The notes under the pieces: generated by a model
Database searches by the model: none
The model's input: the letters and a program-made list of their open reading frames with translations, nothing else
What the model was told of the DNA's origin: nothing
Translations under genes and position numbers: made by a program
Assembly: GCA_015680685.1 (NCBI GenBank)
Contig: MNCI01027230.1
Span: 169,837-233,836, forward strand
From: Gnetum montanum
Taxonomy: Eukaryota; Streptophyta; Gnetopsida; Gnetales; Gnetaceae
Direction of reading: 5' to 3'
Length of the DNA: 64,000 bases
Shown here: in pieces, positions 21,201 to 32,242 of the stretch
Layout of the letters: each line of letters opens with the position of its first letter
How positions within the stretch are numbered: position 1 is the stretch's first letter

Positions 21201-23572
21201 CACCTTGGGCAAGGACATGCCCTAGCCTACTCGTTACAACACCATATCACAACCAAAGAGTTTTCCATGAGGTTTCAACAAAATTATACATTAAGGCACA
21301 AAGGTAGTTTACAACATATATAGAAGGCGCTTCAAAAACAAGCACCAGGAAGACACCATACATCAAGCTTGGCCTTGTCACAGGGTGTGACATAGGCCTA
21401 CAATGAGGAGACAACTGAGTTACATAGGGAAATACATCTAGCACTTTTATGTGTATAAACTGTCAAACTCAGAATATCACAAGGATACATTTCACACATC
21501 TGAGGATAGGAATACATTTAATGAGAACATACATGGTATTTGGGAATGCTACCTAGGCCTAAAAGGCTATAGGACGAACTACCCAAGCCCATGCTAAGCT
21601 GAACGGTTTAGGCCACCAGGAGCATACCAAGAAAGAACCATGCTATTTTGAGAAAAACCTATCTCTGTCATGGAACGTACATGATCATCTATCATACTAC
21701 ACCACTATCTCAAAACGTACATGATTGACCATCACACTAAACCCATTGCACAACTACCATCAAACAAAAATGATTTAGGACACAAGCGCAATGATCGAAT
21801 AATGGAACATGCCCACTGAGTATCCACCACTTGCCAAAGTGGGACCTCAAGGCATTGGCCACTCCTAGGCCATCAATATTTGACATGGCCAAGGATACCA
21901 TTTCATGCCATCTACCAACCCAATATCTATAGGGTCTAGGATGGATCACCATCCTCTATTAGTGCTTACCCAACATGGAGAGGCAAACAAATCATGATGT
22001 ACCTACTGATTCATCATAGCCAAGGTATTGACAAATCCACAACCCAATGTTGGGATTCTGAGGCCAAATAATCAATTCATGAAGGTCTCAAGAGCACACA
22101 TCTTCCCCATAGACATAGTGCTCACAGAATCAACTAAGGTCACCACTAGCCACATCTTTGTACCTATGTTGCCTGCAAGACTAAGAAAATAGCTCAGAAA
22201 TAGAGAAGTTAGCAGGAACATCATCAACACATCAGCCTCATATACAACCATCAAGCATGATCATATAACAGAGTAATATCACTCTTACAACATCATAAAG
22301 AGCAAGACCTCAACAACACGCATAGAGATCAATCATGCAAAACATTGATGGATCATTTAGGTACACTCAAACAAACAAATTCATCATGAGACACAACCAA
22401 AGAGAGCTAGCACACTCCCAAAATTTCAAGATTCATATACAACAACCATTCCCAGCCACTAACACTAGTTTCAACCAGGATCAAAATCTCAACACAATCA
22501 TAAGAGGCATGGGCAATAGAGAATCATTATCTCAACTCAAAAATAAGGTGGAAGATCAAGGTCTAGCCAACAATAGGTCTAAATAAAACTAATTCTTGCT
22601 ACTATGAGCAACATCACGAAGAATGCGTCCACAAGAAAGAATCCCATCAAGAGAGGTGCAGTCTTAACCAGAACCAACAATAGGAAGATCCACACCAGAA
22701 GTCTTCAAATCAAAGTACTCAAAACAATGTCACCAATCAAAAGAGTGATGCCACAAACCCAAGGGCAACACAACCAGCTCAAACAAGGGAGCACAACTTG
22801 TGAAAGATCAACAACAAGGGCAATCATGCCTCATGCACAAGAGGTTGTCAAAACAAGACAACAAACATTTGGCTTTGGGATGGCACAAAAGGCATCAAAA
22901 TGCATCCTCAACAACCCCACCAACAAGTCATCGTACCACATAGAACACAAAGCCTNATACAAAGTCTATTGACAATGATCTTAATCCACCCAAAACAAGG
23001 CTCCCCATAAGCACATGTACGAAGGCCCTCCATCCTGAGGTACCTGGGAACCAACATGTCCCAATTTGTATTTCTCATACTCACTATATCTAGGGTGAGT
23101 GGGAGTGCAAGGATATCCTATCTTGCACAATTCAATCAATGCCATCTCGATACATGTCACCTGGGTGGAAACTGAAGTGGAGACTCGGTCCAATTCATCC
23201 CAGATGAATCACTAGAGACTAGAGATGAGAGCTCCTTGAGCAACAAAATTCTTGAGTTGCCAATAGAACTCTTCTCTACCATATCAAATACAATCACAAT
23301 TGGTCCAACCACAAGTAAACAAGTGAAGGATAGTACCACAACGCAATCATATACATCCTCAAGAAGAACAACATACATTAGTTGCTCACAATGTAACATC
23401 AGTCTCCTCATGAAGAGCATAAAAATATTATTGTAAGGAAACTCTTTAAAGAATACATAAGGATATGGTCCTAGATCACCTAGGTATCAATCCGAAGGGG
23501 TCGTTAATCAAACAACCTCAATGGAGTAACACAACCAAAGAGCACATGCATATTGCAACACAATTTCAAAAA
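18286..23572 (-). other. Internal region of the LARD-type element
   Basis: About 5.3 kb whose plus strand is rich in A and C. Open frames are short (the longest are near 22335-22972 on plus and 18396-18707 on minus), follow no domain and overlap one another across strands. I see no protease, reverse transcriptase or integrase motif. An N at 22956 marks an assembly join. Confidence 0.65.
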
Positions 23573-23585
23573 TGCTCTGATACCT
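23573..23585 (-). other. Primer binding site of the LARD-type element
   Basis: On the minus strand AGGTATCAGAGCA, one mismatch from the tRNA-iMet complement TGGTATCAGAGCA. It lies two bases inside the right LTR and fixes the minus orientation. Confidence 0.8.
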
Positions 23586-23587
23586 TC

Positions 23588-24073
23588 TATAACAACATTG
23601 CCCCAACGTTGTCCAGCACCCTAAGAAATTCACTAAGATCTGATGGATCTAGGGCGGAAGACCTGGGGAATACGCCTCAAGTAAGCAAGCAACCCAAGAA
23701 TGAGTGTAAGTAGCAACACAGCTTCTTAATATGTATGTATGGGAANACCCCTAGATCCCTCACAATCTAGTACAAGGTGTGACTTGGCACCGTATCAGAA
23801 CTATCCAATCATGGTTGCCTACATATCTACGACCACCATAGAATCAGGGTTATGTAGTCCTCCAAGTGAGGGTAGAACGAAGAGGAATTAGAGAGAGTTA
23901 CAACATGAGGGTGTCCTGCTGCTAGCTTGGTACCGCCAAGTCAAGATGGATTTTCTAACACTTTAGAGTCACCCGAGGGCACCTCAAAGTGTTCCATGGC
24001 CCCTGAACCATGGGGAGAGCCTAGGAGAACCACCACGGGGAGAGCCTAGGAGAACCACCACTCTGGGACATCA
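23588..24073 (-). repeat. 5' LTR of the LARD-type element (right copy), with deletion and duplication
   Basis: Starts TATAACAACATTGCC and ends GGGACATCA. Compared with the left copy it lacks about 130 bases at the N (23746) and carries a tandem duplication of a 25-bp segment 'cggggagagcctaggagaac' at about 24009-24058. Confidence 0.75.
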
Positions 24074-24229
24074 AATTACTTTTACCAACGTATAGCAGAC
24101 ATTATATTTTAGGCAGTGGCACTGCTGCGTGTCAAATTCACGCACTGGAAGGCTGTAGACGCCCTGGTAGGTGGTAGTGGGGTCTCTCGTTAAAAATCAT
24201 CAGCATGGCAGCATGATTGGATAAGGTTG
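24074..24229. other. Spacer between LARD element and lectin relic
   Basis: Moderate GC content, no frame or motif recognised. It is the right flank of the LARD-type element and, with the next repeat, would be the upstream region of the lectin relic. Confidence 0.4.
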
Positions 24230-24230
24230 C

Positions 24231-24336
24231 AATATTCCAATTAGATTCCGGTTACCACGTGTTGGCGTATTTCAATTAGATTCCTGTTACCACGTGTTGC
24301 CATATTCCAATTAGATTCCTGCTACCAAAATGCGTG
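24231..24336 (+). repeat. Three tandem 35-36-bp units, two with a CACGTG G-box
   Basis: Units start with 'atattccaattagattcc' and continue 'tgttaccacgtgttgg'; the third unit ends before the G-box. CACGTG is the core bound by plant bZIP and bHLH factors. The array ends at the ATG of the lectin-like frame, so it may have been its promoter, or it may be an unrelated minisatellite. Confidence 0.6.
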
Positions 24337-24974
24337 TCAATAACGTGATCGATCCTACAAATAGCAACGCTCAGCAGGCGGAGCAGCTCAAATGGACATT
24401 ATCTCTTGACGGCACAATCACCGGTAATGGTGCCTCCAAATTGGCCCCAGCCACGTCCAGGGCACCAACTTGTCGGTGCAGACCGATAACTACGCCAATG
24501 GCCGAAGTTGGAGATTTGGAATGAACAAAGACCCCAGCACGACGTCGATTTGGGGAAGTCAGGCATTGTGCCTTGTGTCTGCAGCCCAACGGAGGCAACA
24601 GCGGCGTGGAGATGAAGCAATGTATCGAATTGGACGACAAAGATAAGAAGAAACAAGAGTGGGAAAAGCAGCAGTGGCATCTCTACAGCGACGGCAGCAT
24701 CCGCGTGAACGAAGACAGCAACCGGTGCTTGACGGCCAATGCTAGAAGCGCAGGCTCTTCTGTGGAAATCCGAGTATGCGCTGTGGATGCTAACCAGCGC
24801 TGGCTGTTCAAGAATAATGGGTTGCTGGTGAACCCTGTGTCAGGGCTGGCCCTCGAGAAGAAAAGGCCCGTCAACATCATCATCAATACTGCCAGCGAGC
24901 AGAACAGCAACCAGCGGTGGCTGCCGACTTCTGAATACGATCTCTCTCCTCACTACTGCTATTATGAGTTATGA
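24330..24974 (+). pseudogene. Ricin-B-type lectin domain relic (type 2 RIP B-chain-like), frameshifted
   Basis: The B chain of type 2 ribosome-inactivating proteins and related lectins binds galactose-type sugars through beta-trefoil repeats marked by Q-x-W. Here the frame 24573-24974 has three such marks: 'QQWHLYSDGSIRV' with a following 'RCLT', 'NQRWLFKNNG', and the terminal 'NQRWLP'. Upstream, 'LKWTLSLDGTI' (from 24390) and 'GTNLSVQTDNYANG' (about 24455-24500, another frame) are also typical, so at least two frame changes separate the pieces. A TGA at 24522 ends the first frame. Only about the C-terminal two-thirds of a B chain is present. No A-chain (N-glycosidase) sequence, signal peptide or linker was found, so this is a lectin fragment without the toxic chain. 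GC content is higher than that of its neighbours. A plausible 3' untranslated region follows. Confidence 0.8.
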
Positions 24975-25689
24975 AATAAGTCCTGCGCCATACGCTAATA
25001 ACTGACTGAAGCCTAATGTGTGGTGCGTTATATAATGCTGGGTTTGTATCTGTGATAGTTTAAGAAGTTAATTATGTCTGTGATCGTTGTGTTACGTCTT
25101 TGCATACTTTATTCAATTGTTTGCCCTTTTCTGAAATGAGTACTCTTTATTCCCAAAGATTTACCTTAGCATTATTTATTTATGGGACGTCTTCTAAAAT
25201 TTTGTTTGTTTGCAGCTGTCATGCTTTTTCGAGAATTCATTTTTGGAAGCATTACAATGATACCAAACATGATAATCAAAATAAATATAATGTTAAAATA
25301 CCAACATTCAAAATAGAAAATACGGGTCATAATGTATTAAGATCAATAAAAAAATTGTCCTAATTTTTTTTAGAAAATTTAGCCTCTAGATTTTAAATAT
25401 GGGTGATGAATGTGAGGGTAATAGGCTTGAACCTCTCCACTTTTCTATAAATTTTGCAAAGTTTTGGGAAATTTCACATGTAAAATAATAAAAGAATACT
25501 ACTTACTATTTTTAATATTAAAAATAATCATTATCATAGCTACTTGGCCTTCAATATTAGTAATCCCTGTTTACACACAAGTTAATTTTGTTAGAGATGC
25601 AAAACATTTATACCAAATTATCAGGTGTATTTATTGTAAGAGAGGCTTTGTGGTTATTTACCACTTTACTTAATAATATGGCAGCCTAA
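24975..25689. other. Downstream of the lectin relic, AT-rich, no gene
   Basis: The first about 120 bases could be the old 3' untranslated region. After that the DNA is AT-rich. The frames 25100-25363 and 25464-25673 are short and lack any signature. Confidence 0.5.
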
Positions 25690-26100
25690 AGTCCTATTTT
25701 CAAAAAGAATGGAGGTTGTCTCTATGATGAATTCTCTCATAGAGCCAATCGTTTTGCTGACCACAATCTCCACCATATTGACCAACTATATACTGTTAGA
25801 AATGATTCTCCTACCCTCTCTTGGACACAGGCAAAAGTTAAATGGGGGTTTCAAAGACAAGATATTATCATTTACCAACACATAGAGCATGTTCTTTCTA
25901 ACTCTGGGTGGTGGCTCTGCACAGAGTGGCACAAGGATGTTTACTTTATTTTGTTTTGTTTCATTTTATTTTTGCTCCTTGTATGGACCTCCCAACCTAC
26001 ATGGCTTATGCCATCAATAAACCCAGCCAATCAGCACAACTACTGCATACTCAAAACAAATTCGGTTTATGGCTATGGTTGCTGTTGCTGTTTTTTCTAA
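25690..26100 (+). other. Unrecognised 136-codon open frame without start codon
   Basis: Open from after a TAA at 25687 to a TAA at 26098. It has no usable ATG near its beginning. The first about 85 codons read like a normal mixed protein ('RANRFADHNLHHIDQLY', 'KVKWGFQRQDIIIY', 'SNSGWWLCTEWHKDV') and are followed by a hydrophobic stretch (about codons 86-103) that could span a membrane. I do not recognise a family. It may be a former exon or part of an unknown element; a chance frame is possible. Confidence 0.3.
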
Positions 26101-27396
26101 TGTTTTATTCATTTTGTCAATCCTTTTATTCATTCAACATCCATATAAGCATTTGGCAAAAAACACGGCCTCTTTTATAGTGCCTAACATTCAACACCAT
26201 ATAATATTGCAAGTGTGATTGTTATCCTATAAAATTTTCCCTTCAATTTTATTGGATTCTTTTATCACATTGAACAACAATATCCTATCTCTATTTTGAT
26301 TATCTTACCTGAATCCTATTTTTTGTATCTTTATCAATTTACCATTTGATTGAAGCATTGATTCTAGGTAGTTGAATTATTTGCAATAAAGGACTTTTTT
26401 GCCTTGAATTATCACTTCAATTTTAATACTATTTATACTATTATTGAAATTGCATATTCTACATTCAATCTTATTTCCATCAATTTTTAACCCTTTTGAT
26501 TTTAGAGCAAGTTTTCACTTTTCTATTTTAGAAGCAACATTTTTAGGAGTTGTATTCACTAATATAATATCATATGTAGAAATCAAACACCAAAAAATTT
26601 CATATTTCCTTTGCTAATTCATCCATAACATTATAGTAATTCAATATAGTAAAAAATAGGCATTGACCAAGATGCATAATAATGATAATATGCACTATAA
26701 CCATTCCCTGCAATCTTTTTATTGAAGATACACAACATGTTGTACAAAATGACCCTAGAATAATGGGAGACAACTTTTCTTAAGGGTCATGGAACATGCA
26801 TGATGTTGAGCCTACCATACAACTCCATGTTAAAAAATTGAAGTTGTGAGCTCTTTGTTAAGAAAGGAATTGAAGCTAGTACATGCATTAAGACCACATT
26901 CACAAAATAGATGAAGTGACCTCAAAGCTTTTCTTACCAACAATCTTACCAAGGTAAACATGCCAAGCTTCTTGTTCCCTCATGTATGCAAGGCTAGATG
27001 CTTGTATACTCTATGACACAGATTTTGCTCATTATGGGTAAAAATGGTACCAGGCCTAGGTGTTGATGTCTTCGTAATTGATTCACCAGTCAGGAGACAC
27101 CATGTGTGACAAAAACGAAGTAGAGCTTGCTAGCTTACTTGCTATGGTGGCCTTTTTAAACCTGCTCAATTCCCATGGTAGTGTTATTATATCCGTTGAG
27201 CTCAAGCAAGCAATTGTCTCAACGTTCATGGCTCTACAATGAATGGAAAGGCTAACTCTTATTTATAGGAGGGCTACATGTGTATCATGTGTCCAATGAG
27301 AGACTAAAAGTCATCATACGTTAGCTTTGTGACCACAGTAGCTCAACATCAACGAAATAGGATGATACATATTCTTAAATCTTAAGTGTCTCTTTG
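26101..27396. other. AT-rich intergenic DNA, nothing recognised
   Basis: No coding frame or known repeat. The right end (27060-27400) is less AT-rich and contains 'cttatttatagg', resembling a TATA region, but no LTR ends could be placed. The element C LTR starts at 27402. Confidence 0.5.
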
Positions 27397-27401
27397 GAAA
27401 C

Positions 27402-28215
27402 TGATGAGAGCAGTTACTCTAGCAGTTTATTCTAATTATTAGAGTAGTTACTCTAGTGGTTTATTCTAATTATTAGAGTGGTTACCCTAATTATTAAAGT
27501 AGTTGCTCCCAAGCCTATCAATACAATGCCCAGGCACACAATTGAAAAAGAAATATTTTTAGCAGTTAAGCAACAAAACTCTTGTAGTTTGTTTGAAAGT
27601 TAGAGTATTTTCCAAGTGCCCGTAGCAGGAGGTTGAATTGTGGATAGATCTTTATTCGAGCATTGTGTACCTGAGCACACCTTGTGTACGATAATAAAGA
27701 TGAGCTCTTTGATTCATCCTTGCAGCACTTGAGATTTTTTTTCTTATGCATTTCTTTTATTTTATTTTCTTATGCATTTATTTTATTTTATACACTTTAT
27801 ATTTCTGTTATTAGCACAGCAATTCATTTTGATCAATTAAGAAAATTGTTAAATTACACAAGCATGACCACTATGAGCATGCATGTAACGCTTGGTAACC
27901 CAGTAACGATTAGCGTTTGGTAATCCCAGCACTGTTGCACTGGTTCAGGATGTGTACAGTAAGTGGGAATGGATGCTAGTGTTAGGATTAGTTAGAACTT
28001 AGTTAATGAGTAGTTAAGTTAAATTAGTCACTTAGTTNNNNNNNNNNNNNNNNNNNNNNNNNNNNNNNNNNNNNNNNNTTGGGAAGACAACAATCAACCA
28101 ACCCGTCCTTGTTCCACAAGGATGCATAAGCACTTAGTTCTTGGAATTTGACTGGATCATGCGTGAAACGCTTGTATTCGTATGGTTGAGCGTAGGGGTA
28201 CCTTGCTGCTCATCA
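27402..28215 (+). repeat. 5' LTR of element C (with 41-base gap)
   Basis: Begins TGATGAGAGCAG and ends GCTCATCA. U3 holds 34-bp repeats. 'ataataaagatgagc' near 27690 carries the AATAAA signal. N-run 28038-28078. The last third matches the A-type LTRs. Confidence 0.85.
27412..27500 (+). repeat. 34-bp U3 repeats in the C 5' LTR
   Basis: Units begin 'agttactctag' at 27412 and 27446, with a degenerate third after 27480. Each contains the palindrome TCTAATTATTAGA. The 3' LTR has three good units (54942, 54976, 55010). Confidence 0.8.
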
Positions 28216-28216
28216 T

Positions 28217-28234
28217 TGGCACTATTTTCGGGAA
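28217..28234 (+). other. Primer binding site of element C, degenerate
   Basis: TGGCACTATTTTCGGGAA, one base after the LTR end. It is recognisable as the tRNA-Asp-type site of element A but with about six mismatches, most of them transitions. Confidence 0.65.
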
Positions 28235-28344
28235 CTTAGTTGTTTGTGCGCTAACTAGAACATAGGAAATCATTCACATCATTGGAATGAACCCTTACGG
28301 TTGGTTGAGAAAATAATAAACAAGAACACATTGCACACTAAATA

Positions 28345-28949
28345 GACAAGTATCTCTCCTTCTTCGTACGAAAGCACCTCACTACCTAGGTCTGAAACAG
28401 GAAATAGTTGGTAGCGTAATACACATGACGTTGATCCTCCAGTTCCTCAACAAGTTCAAGTGGTATATACTCATCGAGATGAGTATATACCAGACTTCAC
28501 CTTTATCCTCCATCAAGATGAACAACTGCGTTGGCGAGACTTAGAAGGTAACATAGTATTACCTCTTGAAGTTCAGTCCCGAGCATGCTTCTTCGTGCTC
28601 TCACATGAATTGGCATGCCACACTTACACGCAAAATATGTTGTGCAAGACCATGACTCAAGAGAATATCGTCCCACAGAGGCACAACGTCAAAGGGACTT
28701 GCAATAGGAAAGACATCATAAGTCTTTGAAGGGTAAGTGGTCCCAGGATGCCCCACATGTCTTAAGTAAAAATGAGGGTGTGTGAACCTACCTCAAGTAG
28801 TTATCCACACAACAATGTTCCTTCCCTTGACTTTGGCCAAGGGGTTGTGTATCAGAACCTTCATTCCACTATTCATAACCTAGGTTCTGATACCCATAGG
28901 CACAAAGGATCCAAAAAAGGGACACGAACTCATGATAAAGGTGGACATT
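28345..28949 (+). pseudogene. gag of element C, N-terminal piece
   Basis: Aligns with A from its start codon; here the ATG is lost (GTA-like). It keeps 'FTFILHQDEQLRWRDL' (28499-28545), with the TGG that is TGA in A. It runs as 28460-28729, then in another frame to 'YQNLHSTIHNLGSDTHRHKG', where CAG stands at the place of the TAG in A. Broken by the solo LTR insertion after 'ggacatt'. Confidence 0.75.
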
Positions 28950-29729
28950 TGATAAGTCACATTTTGGGCGAGACGTGATATCGCAGCTTGTCTCCTCATC
29001 TATAAATAAGAGGTAGACAGATGAGTTAGGGAGTAGTAAGTTAGTTTTAGTTTAAGTGTTTCAATTTCTTTCTCTCAACCCTTTTCCTCCTAGTGTATGC
29101 CCATAGTGTGGTGATTGTAATTGTACGACATCCTTTATTCGAGTGTGATGTACTTGGACACACACATGATCGACAATAAAGATTGAGATTACTTCATCAT
29201 TGCAGCATTCACTAAGATTAATTATTTATTTACTTGTTATTTACTTCTTTTCTAGTTAATCTCTCTCACCCTTAAACTCCTATTAAACATGGAATGAGTA
29301 TGACTTAATTATGAGCACTTAAGTGTGACTACTTGGTAACCTAGTAGCGTACCTAGGATCTACGTTTAGTAATCCTAGTGGTAGTCGTGCACAAAGTCCA
29401 AGGTGTGTGCAGATAATTAAGGAATGGATGCTCATCACACTTAGGCTAGCTAGATTCCTTCTCACTCTTTCCCTCTTAGCTTAGTTAATATTATCTTACA
29501 TTGCCCTTAGGAGTAGTACTAGTGTAGAAATGCATCATACACTTCACTCTAGACTAAACGATATGTGACAAAGCTAATACTAGTCCAGGTGGGAAGACAG
29601 CGAACTGTGACCTAAGGCTAATTGTCTAGATGCCACAACTAGTCCGTCTATGAAGTTCAACTGGATCGCTCGTGTAACGCTCGTATTCGTATGGTTGAGT
29701 GTAGAGGTACCTCTCCACTCATCAACATT
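28945..29729 (+). mobile_element. Solo LTR nested in gag of element C
   Basis: LTR 28950-29724 starts TGATAAGTCAC and ends CCACTCATCA, with target duplication ACATT at 28945-28949 and 29725-29729. TATAAATAAGAGG lies near 29001 and AATAAAGA near 29173. It belongs to a third LTR subfamily, also seen at 476-1289. Removing it rejoins gag as in element A. Confidence 0.9.
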
Positions 29730-30635
29730 CTAATCGCAATTGTGATCGAGGCTGAGATCGTAGAAGAGAAGGTAGCAAACACCGTCATGGTGATGGTTCT
29801 CCTTCTTCTTCTTCACCTTCATCATCTCCTTCACCCTCTCTTTCAATATCCAGATGTGGTCATAAAGAAAAAGACTATGGGGATAAAGGTAGGCAAAGTC
29901 GAAGTCATAGACAAAATAGCCAGGAAAGGGGACGAGGGCACTCTAGAGAGTCACGACATAGAAGAAGGAAGAGTAGGCAACAACGTAGGCATCATAGATG
30001 CCATGGAAGAGACGATCATGATGAACCCCTCCTTGCTACTTGAAGTATGTTGGATATAACTGAGGCTGTTAGAATTCCAACAAGGCATCAAAAAGATAGT
30101 AGGATCAAGAGATTAGATATGAACAACATCCCACGATTTGAAGGGGGATACAACGTTGATCCTCAAAATAATTTACAAGCATTCCATGATGTGTGTGCCT
30201 TATAAAACATAGAGAAAAAATGGCAAAAACTTAACTTGTTCACACAGACATTAGTTAAAGAAGCCAAAAGCTAAAACCGATCTTTAGAATCAGAATCCAT
30301 TCATAGGTGGAGTACTATGTTAGAATTATTCAACGATAAGTACCAAACGTACTCCCAAGTGTCCAACTTGCAAAAGCAAATCCAAGGCTAGAAACAAGGA
30401 GGACATGAACCCTTGGATGCTGCCATGGGACGATACTATGCAATATTACATCGTTGTCCTAGCCATGATTATTTGCAAAGGGATCAATTGTGCCATCTCA
30501 TAGATGGGCTTAGGCATGAAACGAGAAAAACCCTTGGGACTTATGCCCAAGGAAGACTATCCAAGCTTAGGTCCCATCAAATTCAAAGACTATTGGAGCA
30601 AGTTGCTAAGAAAGAAGGTGAGCTACAGAAGAGAG
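29730..30635 (+). pseudogene. gag of element C, central piece
   Basis: Contains the gag core: 'NNIPRFEGGYN', a 'LFTQTLVKEA' block, and the open piece 30413-30640 with 'RDQLCHLIDGLRHETRKTLG' and 'LEQVAKKEGEL'. A TAA at 30203 and other stops disrupt it. It ends at the target duplication GAGAG (30631-30635) of element D. The next codons of gag resume at 48264. Confidence 0.78.
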
Positions 30636-32227
30636 TGTAACGATGGAAAACGTCGACCGCTGGAAAATACCGAATGAAACCCGTGTACACAGTCTTAACC
30701 ACGGATCCGTGCGAGGGCCATGCTGGAGAAAACGAATCCGCGGTGCCCTGAACGGTCTTGTCGATCAGACAAGGACTTACTCAATCAGTAATTGACGAAT
30801 ATTGCAATAATATGTGTATTAGATATTCCGCGAAACAATTTCATTCGATAAATCGTAAAAGGAGTAGAAAACGATGTAGATAAATTGGAATAACGATAAT
30901 GTCAACACAACAAGAAGGATTGGATTCAAGAAAATGCGCAATTCCAAGATTTGTACTTTGACCCGAAAACTGAGTATATTGTATACAAAGTTCTAATGGA
31001 AAACTCTGCTTATCTTGTGCGAAGCATACACAAAATAACAAGAAAATTGTTCAACAAGGAGTACAGAATGGAGTTCGATCTACCTCGTAAGCCAAAGATG
31101 GGATGCAAGGAAGGTCAAGCCTGAATGTCTATCGATCAACTGTTTCTGATCAATAGATCTTGCCAACCATACCAGATGATCTCTCGATCTCTGATCTGCT
31201 CCTTTTGCCTTCGGTAGTCTCTGCTCAAAACTACCAATGATAGCCAATGGAGAGAACTGTATCTTCACCAAAGGACTAATCGCTCCTGCTGCCAATGCTC
31301 AAGCAAATGTCTCTATCTCTGCTAAAAGATGATGCTGCCAAAAGTCCAAGATGCCTCCCCCCTGATTCCTTCATCAACTAGAGTATTTATAGGTTTGGTA
31401 GTACGTGGAGAAGGCACGGCCCTGATGACATGTGTCTCGAACCTTCAAAATACCGTTGATTTGGTAAACTTTATGTTGAAATTGGTCATGTCGCATCACG
31501 TTTTCAGGAAGGGGAGCAAAGTATACTGTCGACCACTTCTGCTAAAGCTACTTCATGATTACGCACAATATGCTCATCAGCGTATTGTGCGTGTGGATAG
31601 CAGATGCGTATCTGGTACTGCTTTAGCCAGCTTTATACTGTATTACACTTGTTTACGCTTTGTTGCGTGGCAGAGCGTAATAGAGCATGGAAGTAGTTGA
31701 TTCAAGCTGTTTTACACTCATTCACGCCGCAAAGCGTAATAGAGTGTAAAAATGGTCAACTTTACAATAAATTACGCTTGTCTACACTGTGTAGCGTAAT
31801 GAGCGTAAAGCGACCAATCTACAAAAAAAGAAGAAATCAATCTGCCGCGCTTCCTTTGACTTTGACTTTGCTTTTCTTGAAGCTCGTTACACTGCTCTGC
31901 GTAACGGAGCGTAAATTTAGCCCTGAACAAAAGACTTAGCAAAATATGCGACAAGTCTTAAACTTTAAACTTCATCAAAATTGCCAAAGTAAGTTACTTT
32001 CTGATATTGGGCTACGTTAAACAGAGTTACACTGAGTGACACTAAGCTATGTTGCGTAATGTAGCGTAAAGAGAGAAAACAAAGTAAGGTTAAAATTTGC
32101 AAGAAACTTGGATACTTGATGTTGCGCGCCCCTTTGCCCTGCTCTATCTTCTGGATTTTTGTCGCAAACTTTCGCCCGGATCATGAATCGTCGCCTTAGG
32201 CCGATTCGCAATTTCTACGGTGTTTCA
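30636..32227 (-). repeat. 3' LTR of element D (left copy)
   Basis: 1592 bp. On the minus strand a TATAAATA box lies at 31391-31384. It differs from the right copy by about 5 percent in the first 180 bases, nearly all transitions and many at CpG. 31560-32075 is full of TTACGCT/AGCGTAA inverted pairs. Confidence 0.9.
31556..32075. repeat. Cluster of TTACGCT / AGCGTAA inverted motifs in the D LTR
   Basis: At least five pairs in which TTACGCT is followed 15-40 bases later by AGCGTAA, so each could fold back, for example 31650-31683, 31721-31761, 31779-31809 and 32026-32071. The right LTR has the same set (47587-48105) with more pairs intact, because several CG in the left copy have become TG or CA. 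They lie between the TATA box and the outer end of U3 in element sense. Confidence 0.7.
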
Positions 32228-32242
32228 ATGGACCCTCTTTGT
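32228..32242 (-). other. Polypurine tract of element D
   Basis: On the minus strand ACAAAGAGGGTCCAT directly precedes the 3' LTR (TGAAACACCG). E has ACAAAGAGGGGCCAA in the same position (58232-58218). Confidence 0.75.

Larger units (their letters stand above)
17704..24073 (-). mobile_element. LARD-type LTR element, non-coding, minus strand
   Basis: Related terminal repeats at 17704-18285 and 23588-24073 enclose about 5.3 kb. A tRNA-iMet-like primer site in minus orientation lies just inside the right repeat, so the right one is the 5' LTR. A purine tract (GCAAGGGAGGAT on the minus strand, 18286-18297) abuts the left repeat. No gag or pol similarity was found in either strand, as in large retrotransposon derivatives (LARDs). 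Flanking bases share only TTAC, so a target duplication is not established. Confidence 0.75.

Noticed and set aside
18396-22972. Several 60-120-codon frames in the LARD interior as genes
   Set aside because: They are short, on both strands, without motifs; base composition bias explains them.
24371-24910. Minus-strand frames overlapping the lectin relic
   Set aside because: They are antisense shadows; the plus strand carries the Q-x-W lectin pattern.
31329-31939. Open frames of 80-123 codons in the D LTR
   Set aside because: They lie in LTR non-coding sequence. The 80-codon frame also appears in the right copy, but only because the LTRs are duplicates; no domain is seen.
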